Source: Streptomyces sp. BK340
GTDB taxonomy: Bacteria > Actinomycetota > Actinomycetes > Streptomycetales > Streptomycetaceae
Assembly (NCBI RefSeq): GCF_007827595.1
Contig: NZ_VISR01000005.1
Location: forward strand, 310,001 to 374,000
Direction of reading: 5' to 3'
Length of the DNA stretch: 64,000 bases
A model generated the notes under the pieces. That model had not been told where the DNA came from. It saw only the letters and a program-made list of their open reading frames with translations, and ran no database searches. Made by a program: the position numbers and the translations under genes. This document shows, piece by piece, positions 30,259 through 37,746 of this stretch. Every line of letters begins with the position of its first letter. Positions within the stretch are counted from its first letter, which is position 1.

Positions 30259-31524
30259 ATGCCCGACCTTCCCCGGCTTCCCACCTCCCCCGGTTTCTGG
30301 CGCAGTCCCCTGCGCGGCCGCTGGTTCACCTCGGTGCTCGGACTCGTGCTGCTCGGCGGCATCACCGTGCTGTTCGTGACCGGCCTGGTGTCGTACGCGG
30401 CCTACAACCCGAACCTGCACCCGGTGAACGACACGACCCCGGACAAGGGGATCCTCGGCTTCTACCTCTTCCCGTGGCCGACCGGACCGGTGTGGCTGTA
30501 CCGGTTCACCCAGGGCCTCCACGTCACCCTCGGCATCACCCTGGTCCCGGTCCTGCTGGCCAAGCTGTGGTCGGTGGTGCCGAAGCTGTTCACGCTGCCG
30601 CCGGCCCGCTCCGTGGCGCACGCGCTGGAGCGGATCTCGCTGCTGCTGCTGGTCGGCGGCGGGCTGTTCGAGTTCACGACCGGTGTGCTCAACATCCAGC
30701 TGGACTACGTCTTCCCCGGCTCCTTCTATCCGCTGCACTTCTACGGGGCGTGGGTGTTCTTCGCCGCGTTCGTGGCGCACGCGGTGCTGAAGACGCCGGC
30801 CGCGGTGCGGACCGTACGGCGGCGGCTGCGCGAGGGGGACGAGAGCAACGAGAGCAACGAGAGGGACGCGGACGACCTGGCCGCGCCGGACCCCGATCCG
30901 CCCACCGTGTCCCGGCGCGGGGCGCTGTGGCTGGTCGGCGGCGGCTCGCTGCTGCTGTTCCTGACCACGGTCGGGCAGAGCCTGGGCGGACCCTTCCGCC
31001 GTACGGCTCTGCTCGCGCCGCACGGCGGGGCCGACCCGGCCGGCGGCCCGAACGGCTTCCAGATCAACAAGACGGCCGCGTACGCGGGCATCGACGCGGC
31101 GGAGACCGGCGAGGAGGCGTGGCGGCTCGTCGTCACCGGCCGCACCGGGACCGTGCGCCTCAGCCGCGCCCAGCTGCTCCGGCTTCCCCTGCACAGCTCG
31201 TCGTTGCCGATCGCCTGTGTGGAGGGCTGGTCCACCGCCGACCAGTGGTGGCGCGGGGTGCGGCTGCGGGACCTCGCGGCGCTCGTCGGGTACGAGGGCG
31301 ACCCGCCGGACGTGTTCGTGGAGTCCCTGCAGCGGCACGGCGCCTTCCGCCGCGCGGCCCTGCGCGCCAACCAGGTGGCCGACCCGCGCTCCCTGCTCGC
31401 CCTGTACGTCAACGGCGAGGAACTGTCCCCCGACCACGGTCACCCGGCGCGCGTGATCGTGCCCGCCGCACCGGGCGTGCTCAACACCAAGTGGGTGGCC
31501 CGGCTGACCTTCGGAGACCTGTGA
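30259..31524 (+). CDS. Cytochrome b-like membrane domain fused to molybdopterin (SUOX-type) oxidoreductase domain
   Basis: A 421-residue fusion. The first ~190 residues hold four or five membrane helices with His residues suited to haem b (LYRFTQGLHVTLGITLVPVL, YPLHFYGAWVFFAAFVAHAV). A charged linker has the repeat ESNESNERD. After VSRRGALWLVGGGSLLLFLT, another helix, the outer domain resembles sulfite oxidase/YedY: GFQINKTAAYAGI, WRLVVTGRTGTVRLSRAQLL, and LPIACVEGWSTADQWWRGV, whose Cys is the expected molybdenum ligand. PARVIVPAAPGVLNTKWVAR closes the domain. It probably passes electrons between quinone and an extracytoplasmic substrate. The ATG at 30259 is chosen. Its stop overlaps the next gene (TGATG). 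Confidence 0.85.
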   Translation: MPDLPRLPTSPGFWRSPLRGRWFTSVLGLVLLGGITVLFVTGLVSYAAYNPNLHPVNDTTPDKGILGFYLFPWPTGPVWLYRFTQGLHVTLGITLVPVLLAKLWSVVPKLFTLPPARSVAHALERISLLLLVGGGLFEFTTGVLNIQLDYVFPGSFYPLHFYGAWVFFAAFVAHAVLKTPAAVRTVRRRLREGDESNESNERDADDLAAPDPDPPTVSRRGALWLVGGGSLLLFLTTVGQSLGGPFRRTALLAPHGGADPAGGPNGFQINKTAAYAGIDAAETGEEAWRLVVTGRTGTVRLSRAQLLRLPLHSSSLPIACVEGWSTADQWWRGVRLRDLAALVGYEGDPPDVFVESLQRHGAFRRAALRANQVADPRSLLALYVNGEELSPDHGHPARVIVPAAPGVLNTKWVARLTFGDL

Positions 31525-31997
31525 TGCGCCGCCTGCCCGTGATCCGCCGCCTGCCCGTGGGCAGTCCGCTGCAGATCCTGCTGCTCTGCTGCTCGTTCGC
31601 GCTCGCCGCGTACGCCGGTGTACGGCTGCTCGCCGGTGACTGGTTCGGGGTGGCGCTGTGGGTCGTGGGGGCGGCCCTGCTGCACGACCTCGTTCTGCTG
31701 CCGCTGTACTCGGTGGCGGACCGGGCGGTCGTGCACGGTCTCGACGCGGCCGGACGGCGCGCGTGGGTGATGTACGTGCGGGTGCCGGCCGCGTTGTCGG
31801 GGCTGCTGCTGCTCGTGTGGTTCCCGCTGATCTCCGACCGGGTGGCCGTGCGTTACCGCCTGGCCACCGGTCAGTCCGCGGACGTCTTCCTCGGCCGCTG
31901 GCTGCTGATCACCGCCCTGCTCTTCGGCGGCTCGGCGCTGCTGCTCGCGGTGCAGGTGCGCAGGGCGACGAAGCGGCGGTCGCCGGCCGTCCACTGA
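31524..31997 (+). CDS. Small membrane protein coupled to the molybdopterin oxidoreductase
   Basis: A 157-residue protein with four membrane segments: LQILLLCCSFALAAYAGVRL, FGVALWVVGAALLHDLVLLP, VPAALSGLLLLVWFPLIS and WLLITALLFGGSALLLAVQV. The ATG at 31524 overlaps the preceding stop (TGATG), so translation is coupled and the protein may be a subunit or assembly partner. Its last ~127 bases overlap the 3' end of the convergent methyltransferase gene. Family not recognised. Confidence 0.8.
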   Translation: MRRLPVIRRLPVGSPLQILLLCCSFALAAYAGVRLLAGDWFGVALWVVGAALLHDLVLLPLYSVADRAVVHGLDAAGRRAWVMYVRVPAALSGLLLLVWFPLISDRVAVRYRLATGQSADVFLGRWLLITALLFGGSALLLAVQVRRATKRRSPAVH

Positions 31998-32791
31998 GCC
32001 TCCGCCCGCCACTCGGCGGCCCGGTCCGCGAGTTGCAGCAGGGCCGGGGTGCCGATCCGCGCCCACGGGAACGGGTCGCCCGTGCGGGCCTGCCCGTGGG
32101 CGACGTCGACGACCTGCACCCGGGTGCGCTCGTCCACGTCCAGCGGGACCGTCTCGGCGATCAACAGACCGCCTGGGACGAGGAGTTGGCTCATCCGGTG
32201 CAGCAGGGCGCGCGGGTCGCCGCCGATGCCGACGTTGCCGTCCATGAGCAGGACGGTGCCCCAGCGGCCCTCGCCGGGCAGCGGGTCGAACACCGAGCGG
32301 CGCAGGGCCTGGCCGCCGACCGTGATGGTGCGGGTGACGGCCGCCTCGCTGACGTCGACGCCGAGGACGGTACGGCCCCGGGCGGCCAGCTCGGCCACCA
32401 GCCGGCCCGGGCCGCAGCCGACGTCCAGGACGGCGCCCTCGCAGCGGTCCAGCACCGCCGAGTCCACCGCGTCCGCGTCGGCGCACCAGCGCTCCACCTC
32501 CAGCGGCAGCAGCCAGCCGTCGGTGCGGCGCAGGTACAGCGGGCCCCGGCCGGTGCGCAGGGCGGTGGCGTACGGGTCGGAGACGGCCCAGGCGGGGCCC
32601 TGCGGGGCGTCGGCCGAAACCGCCTCGGCTTCGCCGTCGGCGATCGTGTTCCCACCCGCACCACCCGTGACGCTTTCGTCGCCGGGTGCGGGTGGCCCCG
32701 GTGGGGCGTATTCACCGTCACTGCCACCGTCGGCGGCTGCGGCTGCGGCGCGGATGCGTGGAGCTGTCGTCGGGCCGGATGCGGGGGTCAT
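31871..32791 (-). CDS. Class I SAM-dependent methyltransferase with repeat-derived N-terminal insert
   Basis: A 306-residue methyltransferase. Motif I is AVLDVGCGPGRLVAELAARG, followed by VLGVDVSEAAV and the late LLVPGGLLIAETVPLDVDER. The first ~65 residues are low complexity (IRAAAAAADGGSDGEYAPPG, GDESVTGGAGGNTIADGEAE) and are encoded by a copy of the dispersed repeat also found at 473-600, so the natural start may lie near 32590 (AWAVSDPYATALRTGRGPLY). The C-terminus runs 127 bases into the convergent membrane protein gene (SSSAEPPKSRAVISSQRPR), which looks like a lost stop. The annotated start ATG 32791 overlaps the stop of the DUF2064 gene (ATGA). Confidence 0.8.
   Translation of the reverse strand: MTPASGPTTAPRIRAAAAAADGGSDGEYAPPGPPAPGDESVTGGAGGNTIADGEAEAVSADAPQGPAWAVSDPYATALRTGRGPLYLRRTDGWLLPLEVERWCADADAVDSAVLDRCEGAVLDVGCGPGRLVAELAARGRTVLGVDVSEAAVTRTITVGGQALRRSVFDPLPGEGRWGTVLLMDGNVGIGGDPRALLHRMSQLLVPGGLLIAETVPLDVDERTRVQVVDVAHGQARTGDPFPWARIGTPALLQLADRAAEWRAEAQWTAGDRRFVALRTCTASSSAEPPKSRAVISSQRPRKTSAD
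32622..32735. repeat. Dispersed palindromic repeat, copy 2, inside a coding region
   Basis: Matches 473-600 over about 100 bp in the same orientation, with the inverted repeat CCCACCCGCAC / GGGTGCGGGTGG retained. Here it is read on the minus strand in frame within the 5' end of the methyltransferase gene and encodes a Gly/Ala/Glu-rich stretch. Confidence 0.7.
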
Positions 32792-33405
32792 CGGGCACCG
32801 GCCGCCGTGCAGTCCGCCAGCCGGGCGGCGAAGGTGCCGTGCGGGGCGAGGGCCGCGACCGCGCGGGCGTCGGCGGCGGTGTCGACGTCCCGCAGCCGGG
32901 GCAGGTCCCGTACCCGCAGCCCGGCGGCGACCAGCCGCTCCCGCTGCACGGCCCCGGTCTCCGGCACGGACATCGGTACCCCCCGCAGCAGCGCGGGCTC
33001 CGGGCGGGCCAGGCCCAGCGCCCAGAACCCGCCGTCCTCGGCCGGCCCGAAGTACGCGTCGCAGTCCGCGAAGTCCACGGTGAGCAGCTGCGGGGTGACC
33101 TGCGGGGTGTCCATGCCGATCAGCAGGGCGGGGCCGGCGCACCGGGCGAAGGCGTCGGCGAGGCGGGCGTCGAGTCCGCCGGCGCACTGGGGGACGACGT
33201 CGAAGCCGGGGGGCAGCCAGGAGCCCGGCCGGCCGTCGAGCACGAGGACTCTGCGGGTGGCCGGGGCCGCAGCCACGGCCCGCAGCGTGTCGGCGAGCGA
33301 GGCCTCGGCGAGGGCGGCGGCCTGCTCGGGGGAGAAGGGCGGGGTCAGGCGCGTCTTGACCCTGCCCGGGCGGGGCTCCTTGGCGATGACTAGAAGGGTG
33401 GTCAT
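32788..33405 (-). CDS. DUF2064 / TIGR04282-type glycosyltransferase-like protein
   Basis: A 205-residue nucleotidyl/glycosyl transferase-like protein: LLVIAKEPRPGRVKTRLTPP at the N-terminus, VLVLDGRPGSWLPPGFDVVP, PALLIGMDTPQVTPQLL and FGPAEDGGFWALGL are the DUF2064 signatures. Members occur beside GT2 enzymes in glycan or arsenosugar-type clusters; substrate is unknown. The ATG at 33405 begins the protein and its stop overlaps the methyltransferase start. It follows the GT2 gene at 33589-34290 on the same strand after a repeat-rich 183-base gap. Confidence 0.88.
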   Translation of the reverse strand: MTTLLVIAKEPRPGRVKTRLTPPFSPEQAAALAEASLADTLRAVAAAPATRRVLVLDGRPGSWLPPGFDVVPQCAGGLDARLADAFARCAGPALLIGMDTPQVTPQLLTVDFADCDAYFGPAEDGGFWALGLARPEPALLRGVPMSVPETGAVQRERLVAAGLRVRDLPRLRDVDTAADARAVAALAPHGTFAARLADCTAAGAR

Positions 33406-33474
33406 GTGGGCCTTCCTTGGCTGGTGACCGGAGTGGGGGGGCGGGGTGTTTCGCCTGCCCGCGGCTACGAGCGC

Positions 33475-33547
33475 CCCATGGGGGGCGCGGCCTGTATCGA
33501 TGTGCGGCTCCGCCGCGTGGGCGCGACCAGCCCCACCGGCCCGCAGC
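33475..33547. repeat. Dispersed Streptomyces intergenic repeat
   Basis: The segment containing GGGGGGCGCGGCCTGTATCG, TGTGCGGCTCCGCCGCGTGG and GCGCGACCAGCCCCACCGG has the form of a repeat widely scattered between Streptomyces genes; CGGCTCCGCCG gives it a small hairpin. Recognition is from general memory, not from a search, and only one copy lies in this window. Confidence 0.5.
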
Positions 33548-33612
33548 CAGGCACGGACAACGAGCCGCCAGGCGCGGACAACGAGCCGCTAGGCGCGGAC
33601 GACAGGCGGCTC
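33548..33612. repeat. 21-bp tandem repeat, three copies
   Basis: Units of CAGGCRCGGACAACGAGCCGC start at 33548, 33569 and 33590; the third is partly degenerate and enters the 3' end of the GT2 gene, whose stop is at 33589-33591. The repeat therefore varies the distance after, and possibly the C-terminus of, the glycosyltransferase. Confidence 0.65.
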
Positions 33613-34290
33613 GTTCAGGACCTTGCTCATGTCCCGTACCGCCTGCCACGTGCCCCGCCAGGTCCCCGTGACCTTCGAGGCGCCGCTGCGCGGGAGGTAC
33701 GGGACGTCGTGTTCGGTGATGTGCCAGCCCGCGTCGGCGGCACGGACCACCATCTGCAGCGGATAGCCGCTGCGGCGGTCGGTCAGACCCAGGGCGAGGA
33801 GCCGCTCGCGGCGGGCCGCGCGCAGGGGCCCGAGGTCGTGCAGGCGCAGGCCGGTGCGGCGGCGCACGAGGTGGGAGAGGGCGAGGTTGCCGGCGCGGGC
33901 GTGGGCCGGCCAGGCGCCCCGGGCCTGCGGGCGGCGCCGGCCGAGCACCAGGTCGGCCTCACCGGCCCGGACCTCGCGGACGAACGGGACCAGCTGCCCG
34001 GGATCGAGGGAGGCGTCGCAGTCGCAGAAGCACACCACGTCGGCGGTGGCGGCCAGCAGCCCGGCGTGGCAGGCGGCGCCGAAGCCGCGCCGCTCCTCGC
34101 GCACGACGGTCGCCCCGAGGTCACGGGCCAGGTCGGCGGAGCCGTCGGTGGAGCCGTTGTCGACGACGAGGGCGCGCCAGCCGTCCGGGACGCGCGCGAG
34201 GACCCAGGGCAGTGCCTCGGCCTCGTTCAGGCAGGGCAGCACGACGTCCACGTCGGAAGGGGGAGGGGAGGTGCTCGTCACGGCGTTCAC
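33589..34290 (-). CDS. Family 2 glycosyltransferase
   Basis: A 233-residue GT2 protein, soluble or peripherally membrane bound. Motifs: DVDVVLPCLNEAEALPWVLA, ALVVDNGSTDGSADLARDLG, and the metal-binding FCDCDASLDPGQLVPFVRE (DxD). The late DRRSGYPLQMVVRAADAGWH and HDVPYLPRSGASKVTGTWRG resemble dolichyl/undecaprenyl-phosphate sugar transferases. The ATG is at 34290. It is in the DUF2064/methyltransferase series and divergent from the response regulator at 34395. Confidence 0.88.
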   Translation of the reverse strand: MNAVTSTSPPPSDVDVVLPCLNEAEALPWVLARVPDGWRALVVDNGSTDGSADLARDLGATVVREERRGFGAACHAGLLAATADVVCFCDCDASLDPGQLVPFVREVRAGEADLVLGRRRPQARGAWPAHARAGNLALSHLVRRRTGLRLHDLGPLRAARRERLLALGLTDRRSGYPLQMVVRAADAGWHITEHDVPYLPRSGASKVTGTWRGTWQAVRDMSKVLNEPPVVRA

Positions 34291-34394
34291 CCTACGAAGC
34301 CGAACCGGGGCAAAGGGGGCATCGCCTCCTTACGAAACGCGGACGTCGGAGCCGCGGCCGAGCCTCCGGGGCGGCCGGGTGCCAGGGTGGAGAC

Positions 34395-35138
34395 ATGCAG
34401 CAGCCGTACGCATCACCGGACGCCGGGCCGCGACCCGGTTCCCTGGGCCGGATCCTCGTCGTGGACGACGATCCGACCGTCGCCGAGGTCGTCGCGGGGT
34501 ACCTGGACCGGGCCGGATACACCGTGGACCGTGCCGCCGACGGCCCGGCCGCCCTCGCCCGGGCCGCGGCGCACCAGCCGGACCTGGTGGTGCTCGATCT
34601 GATGCTGCCCGGGATGGACGGCCTGGAGGTGTGCCGGCGGCTGCGCGAGCACGGTCCGGTGCCGGTCGTCATGCTCACCGCGCGCGGTGACGAGGACGAC
34701 CGCATCCTCGGCCTGGAGGTCGGCGCCGACGACTACGTGACCAAGCCGTTCAGCCCGCGCGAGCTGGTGCTGCGGGTGGAGTCGGTGCTGCGCCGCGCCC
34801 GGCCCGCCGTGCCGCGCGGCCCGCTGGGCGCGGCCGGTCTGACCGTGGACCCGGCCGGCCGCCGCGCCACCAAGAACGGCACCGATCTGGCCCTCACCCT
34901 CCGGGAGTTCGACCTGCTCGCGTTCTTCCTGCGGCACCCGGGGCGGGCGTTCGGCCGCGAGGAGCTGATGCGGGAGGTGTGGGGCTGGGACTTCGGTGAC
35001 CTGTCGACCGTCACGGTCCATGTCCGCCGCCTGCGCGGCAAGGTCGAGGACGACCCCGCCCGCCCCCGCCTCATCCGGACGGTGTGGGGCGTGGGGTACC
35101 GCTTCGACCCCACCGGAACCGGAACGGAGGGCGACTGA
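34395..35138 (+). CDS. OmpR/PhoB-type response regulator
   Basis: A 247-residue two-component regulator. The receiver has RILVVDDDPTVAEVVAGYLD, the phosphoacceptor in DLVVLDLMLPGMDGLEVCRR, the switch VVMLTARGDEDDR and Lys in YVTKPFSPRELVLRV. The DNA-binding half shows LTLREFDLLAFFLRHPGRAF, TVHVRRLRGKVEDDPARPR and RTVWGVGYRF. ATG 34395 follows a GGTGGAGAC site. It is separated from the histidine kinase gene by two bases and is divergent from the GT2 gene, so that glycan cluster is a probable target (inference). Confidence 0.93.
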   Translation: MQQPYASPDAGPRPGSLGRILVVDDDPTVAEVVAGYLDRAGYTVDRAADGPAALARAAAHQPDLVVLDLMLPGMDGLEVCRRLREHGPVPVVMLTARGDEDDRILGLEVGADDYVTKPFSPRELVLRVESVLRRARPAVPRGPLGAAGLTVDPAGRRATKNGTDLALTLREFDLLAFFLRHPGRAFGREELMREVWGWDFGDLSTVTVHVRRLRGKVEDDPARPRLIRTVWGVGYRFDPTGTGTEGD

Positions 35139-35140
35139 CA

Positions 35141-36252
35141 TGCGCGACACCCTGCTCATCGCCCTCTACGCCTTCCTCGGCGCCGCCGCCAGCGGCCTCG
35201 TCGGAGCGGCCGTGCTGCGGCTGATCCGCCGGCGTTCCCTCACCACCTCGCTCGCCGTGGTGGCGGCCGTCGGCGTGGTCGCCATGCTCGCCGGGACGAT
35301 GGCCGTGGCTCAGGCGATGTTCCTGTCCTCGCACGACCTGCGGGTGGTCACCACGGTCGTGGCCATGGCGGCCGCGGTCTCCCTGGTCACCGCGCTGCTG
35401 CTGGGCCGCTGGGTCGTCGCCCGCAGCCGTGAACTCGCCGACGCCGCCCGGAACTTCGGTGACGGCGGCGCCTTCGCCGCCCCCGAGGCCCCCGCCACCG
35501 CCGAACTCGACGCGCTCAGCCGTGAGCTGGCCGCCACCAGCGCCCGGCTCGCCGCGTCCCGGGAACGCGAGCGGGCCCTGGAGACCTCCCGGCGGGAGCT
35601 CGTCGCGTGGATCTCGCACGATCTGCGCACCCCGCTCGCCGGGCTGCGTGCCATGTCGGAGGCCCTGGAGGACGGGGTGGCGGCCGACCCCGACCGCTAC
35701 CTGAAGCAGATACGCACCGAGGTGGAACGCCTCAACGACATGGTCGGCGACCTCTTCGAACTCTCCCGCATCCATGCCGGCACGCTGCCCCTGAGCCCGG
35801 CCCGGATCTCGCTGTACGACCTGGTCGGCGACGCCCTCGCGGGGGTCGGACCGCTCGCCCGCGAGCACGGCGTACGGCTCGTGGGCGACCGGGTGGAACC
35901 ACTGCCGGTGGAGGTCGACGGCAAGGAGATGAGCCGGGTCCTCGCCAACCTGCTGGTGAACGCCATCCGCCGCACCCCCGCCGACGGCACGGTCGCCGTC
36001 GCCGCCGAGCGCGTCCCCGACGGTGTGGTGCTGTCGGTGACGGACAGCTGCGGCGGCATCCCCGAGGAGGATCTGCCCCGCGTCTTCGACACCGGCTGGC
36101 GCGGCACGGACGCGCGCACGCCGCCGGCGGGAGCGGGGCTCGGCCTGGCGATCGTCCGGGGCATCGTCGAGGCCCACCGGGGCAGCACGACCGTCCGCAA
36201 CATCCCGGGCGGCTGCCGTTTCGAGGTGACCCTGCCGGCGGCGAAGGCGTAG
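35141..36252 (+). CDS. Sensor histidine kinase
   Basis: A 370-residue membrane kinase paired with the regulator upstream. Three hydrophobic segments occupy the first ~100 residues (LIALYAFLGAAASGLVGAAV, SLAVVAAVGVVAMLAGTMAV, VTTVVAMAAAVSLVTALLLG) with almost no extracellular domain, followed by a HAMP-like linker. The H-box is LVAWISHDLRTPLAGLRAMS; N-box LANLLVNAIRRTP; G1 SVTDSCGGIPEEDL; G2 GAGLGLAIVRGIVEAHRG. In G1 the usual DxGxG reads DSCGG, so one Gly is Cys. The short sensor suggests an intramembrane signal. ATG 35141. Confidence 0.92.
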
Positions 36253-36261
36253 CGAAACCCC

Positions 36262-37722
36262 CTAGCCCGCGAACTCGCCCCCGAAGTCCGTGTACTTACG
36301 GGCCGGCAGGCCCAGTGCGGTCGGGCCGAAGGTGGTGGACGTGGTCGTCGAGTAGAGCGTGGACGAGGCACCCGGCAGGAACCAGACCGCGCCCTCGGGG
36401 TCGTTCTCGCCGACGGCGGCGGCCGTCAGGTCGGCGTGGCCGTCGTGGTTCACGTCGGAGGCGAGCAGGGTGCGGCCGAAGTCGTCGCCCGCCTCCAGGG
36501 TGCCCGGCACACCGGGGCTGTCCTGGGTGAGGAACACCGGGCGGTTCGTGGCCAGGCCGGAGGCCGAACCGCGGAGCAGGGTGATCGCGCCGGCGTGCGA
36601 GCGGTAGTCGGAGTCGTCCCCGAAGGTCTCGCCCGGCGCGCCGACGGCCAGGTCCCCGTAGCCGTCCTTGTCGAAGTCGCCGATCGCCAGCGCCTGGCCG
36701 AAGCTGTCGCCGTACTCCGAGGAGTCCGGGACGCCCGAGGTGTTCTGGGTGATCGAGACCCGGTGGGTGGCGCTCGGGCCGGACGAGGTGCCGTAGATGA
36801 CGTGGATCTTGCCGCCGGTGGAGGCCGAGGGCTCGTCGGCCGGGTCCTCGGGGTTGCCGAGGACGATGTCGCCGTAACCGTCCTTGTTCAGGTCGCCGAT
36901 GGCGGCCGTCTCGGCGGTGCGCAGGCTCGCCGCCTTGCTGATGCCGTCGGCGGTGCCCTTGTAGTAGACGGCCGTGGCGAGATGGTCGCCGTTCGGCTTC
37001 TGCCCGGTGACCACCAGGTCGGCCTTGGAGTCGCCGTTCACCCGGCCGGCGGTGAGGGCCGGCCTGTCGATGCCGGGGGAGTAGGAGGAGACCCGGCCCG
37101 TCGAGCCGGCCTTGGTGAAGGGGCCCCGGATCAGCCGGACCCGCCAGCTGCCGGGGTTCTCCGTGTCGCTCTGCGAGGAGATCGCCAGGTCGGGCTTGCC
37201 GTCGCCGGTGAAGTCGGCCGCCGCGATGCTCATCCCGAAGTAACTGCCGTACAGCGTCTGCGGGTTCTTCACCGTGGTGCCGCCGGACAGGCCGCTCCTG
37301 GAGCCCCAGACGATGACGACCGTGCCCGCCTCCTGGGCGCTGCCGGCGTTCTCGTGCTGTGCTCCGACGACGAGATCGCTGTAGCCGTCGCGGTTGAGGT
37401 CGGCGGTGGCGAGCTGCTCGCCGAACTGGTCGCCCTTCTCCGCGTCGCCGGGAATGCCGGCGGTGTTCTGGCTGATCAGCTGGTGCTTGGCAGGGTTCAG
37501 CCCGCTCGCTGTGCCGTAGGTGACGGCGACCTGCCCGGCGTCGGACCTGCCGCCGACCGTGGCGGACGAGGCGGCGACGGCCACGTCCCGGTAGCCGTCG
37601 CCGTTGAAGTCGCCCTGGAGCCCCGAAGGGGCGGCCGAGGCGGAGGTGGACAGGGCCACCGGGGTCAGCCCCGCGACGAGCAGGGCGGCGAGCGCGGTGC
37701 TGCCGCGCAGGGGGTGCTTCAC
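36262..37722 (-). CDS. Secreted FG-GAP repeat protein
   Basis: A 486-residue exported protein. VKHPLRGSTALAALLVAGLT followed by PVALSTSASAA is a Sec signal. The rest is an integrin-alpha-type seven-bladed propeller with calcium-binding loops of DxNxDGxxD form: GDFNGDGYRDVAVAAS, ADLNRDGYSDLVVGAQ, ADFTGDGKPDLAISS, GDLNKDGYGDIVLGN, GDFDKDGYGDLAVGAPGE and SDVNHDGHADLTAAAV. GTG at 37722 with GGAG upstream; 24 bases after the paralogous gene, so they form an operon. No catalytic domain or anchor is present. Likely an extracellular binding or scaffold protein. Its TAG stop is a CTAG. Confidence 0.9.
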   Translation of the reverse strand: MKHPLRGSTALAALLVAGLTPVALSTSASAAPSGLQGDFNGDGYRDVAVAASSATVGGRSDAGQVAVTYGTASGLNPAKHQLISQNTAGIPGDAEKGDQFGEQLATADLNRDGYSDLVVGAQHENAGSAQEAGTVVIVWGSRSGLSGGTTVKNPQTLYGSYFGMSIAAADFTGDGKPDLAISSQSDTENPGSWRVRLIRGPFTKAGSTGRVSSYSPGIDRPALTAGRVNGDSKADLVVTGQKPNGDHLATAVYYKGTADGISKAASLRTAETAAIGDLNKDGYGDIVLGNPEDPADEPSASTGGKIHVIYGTSSGPSATHRVSITQNTSGVPDSSEYGDSFGQALAIGDFDKDGYGDLAVGAPGETFGDDSDYRSHAGAITLLRGSASGLATNRPVFLTQDSPGVPGTLEAGDDFGRTLLASDVNHDGHADLTAAAVGENDPEGAVWFLPGASSTLYSTTTSTTFGPTALGLPARKYTDFGGEFAG

Positions 37723-37746
37723 GTCTGTGTCTCCGAGGAAGAGGGG

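Noticed and set aside
32788..34290. Arsenosugar biosynthesis cluster, because of DUF2064 and GT2 genes
   Set aside because: No arsenic methyltransferase, radical SAM arsenosugar enzyme or ars genes lie nearby, so the label is not supported.
36253..36265. CGAAACCCCCTAG between the kinase and FG-GAP genes, matching one end of MITE-like element B
   Set aside because: Only 12-13 bases match and there is no second end or core; could be a scar but cannot be separated from chance.
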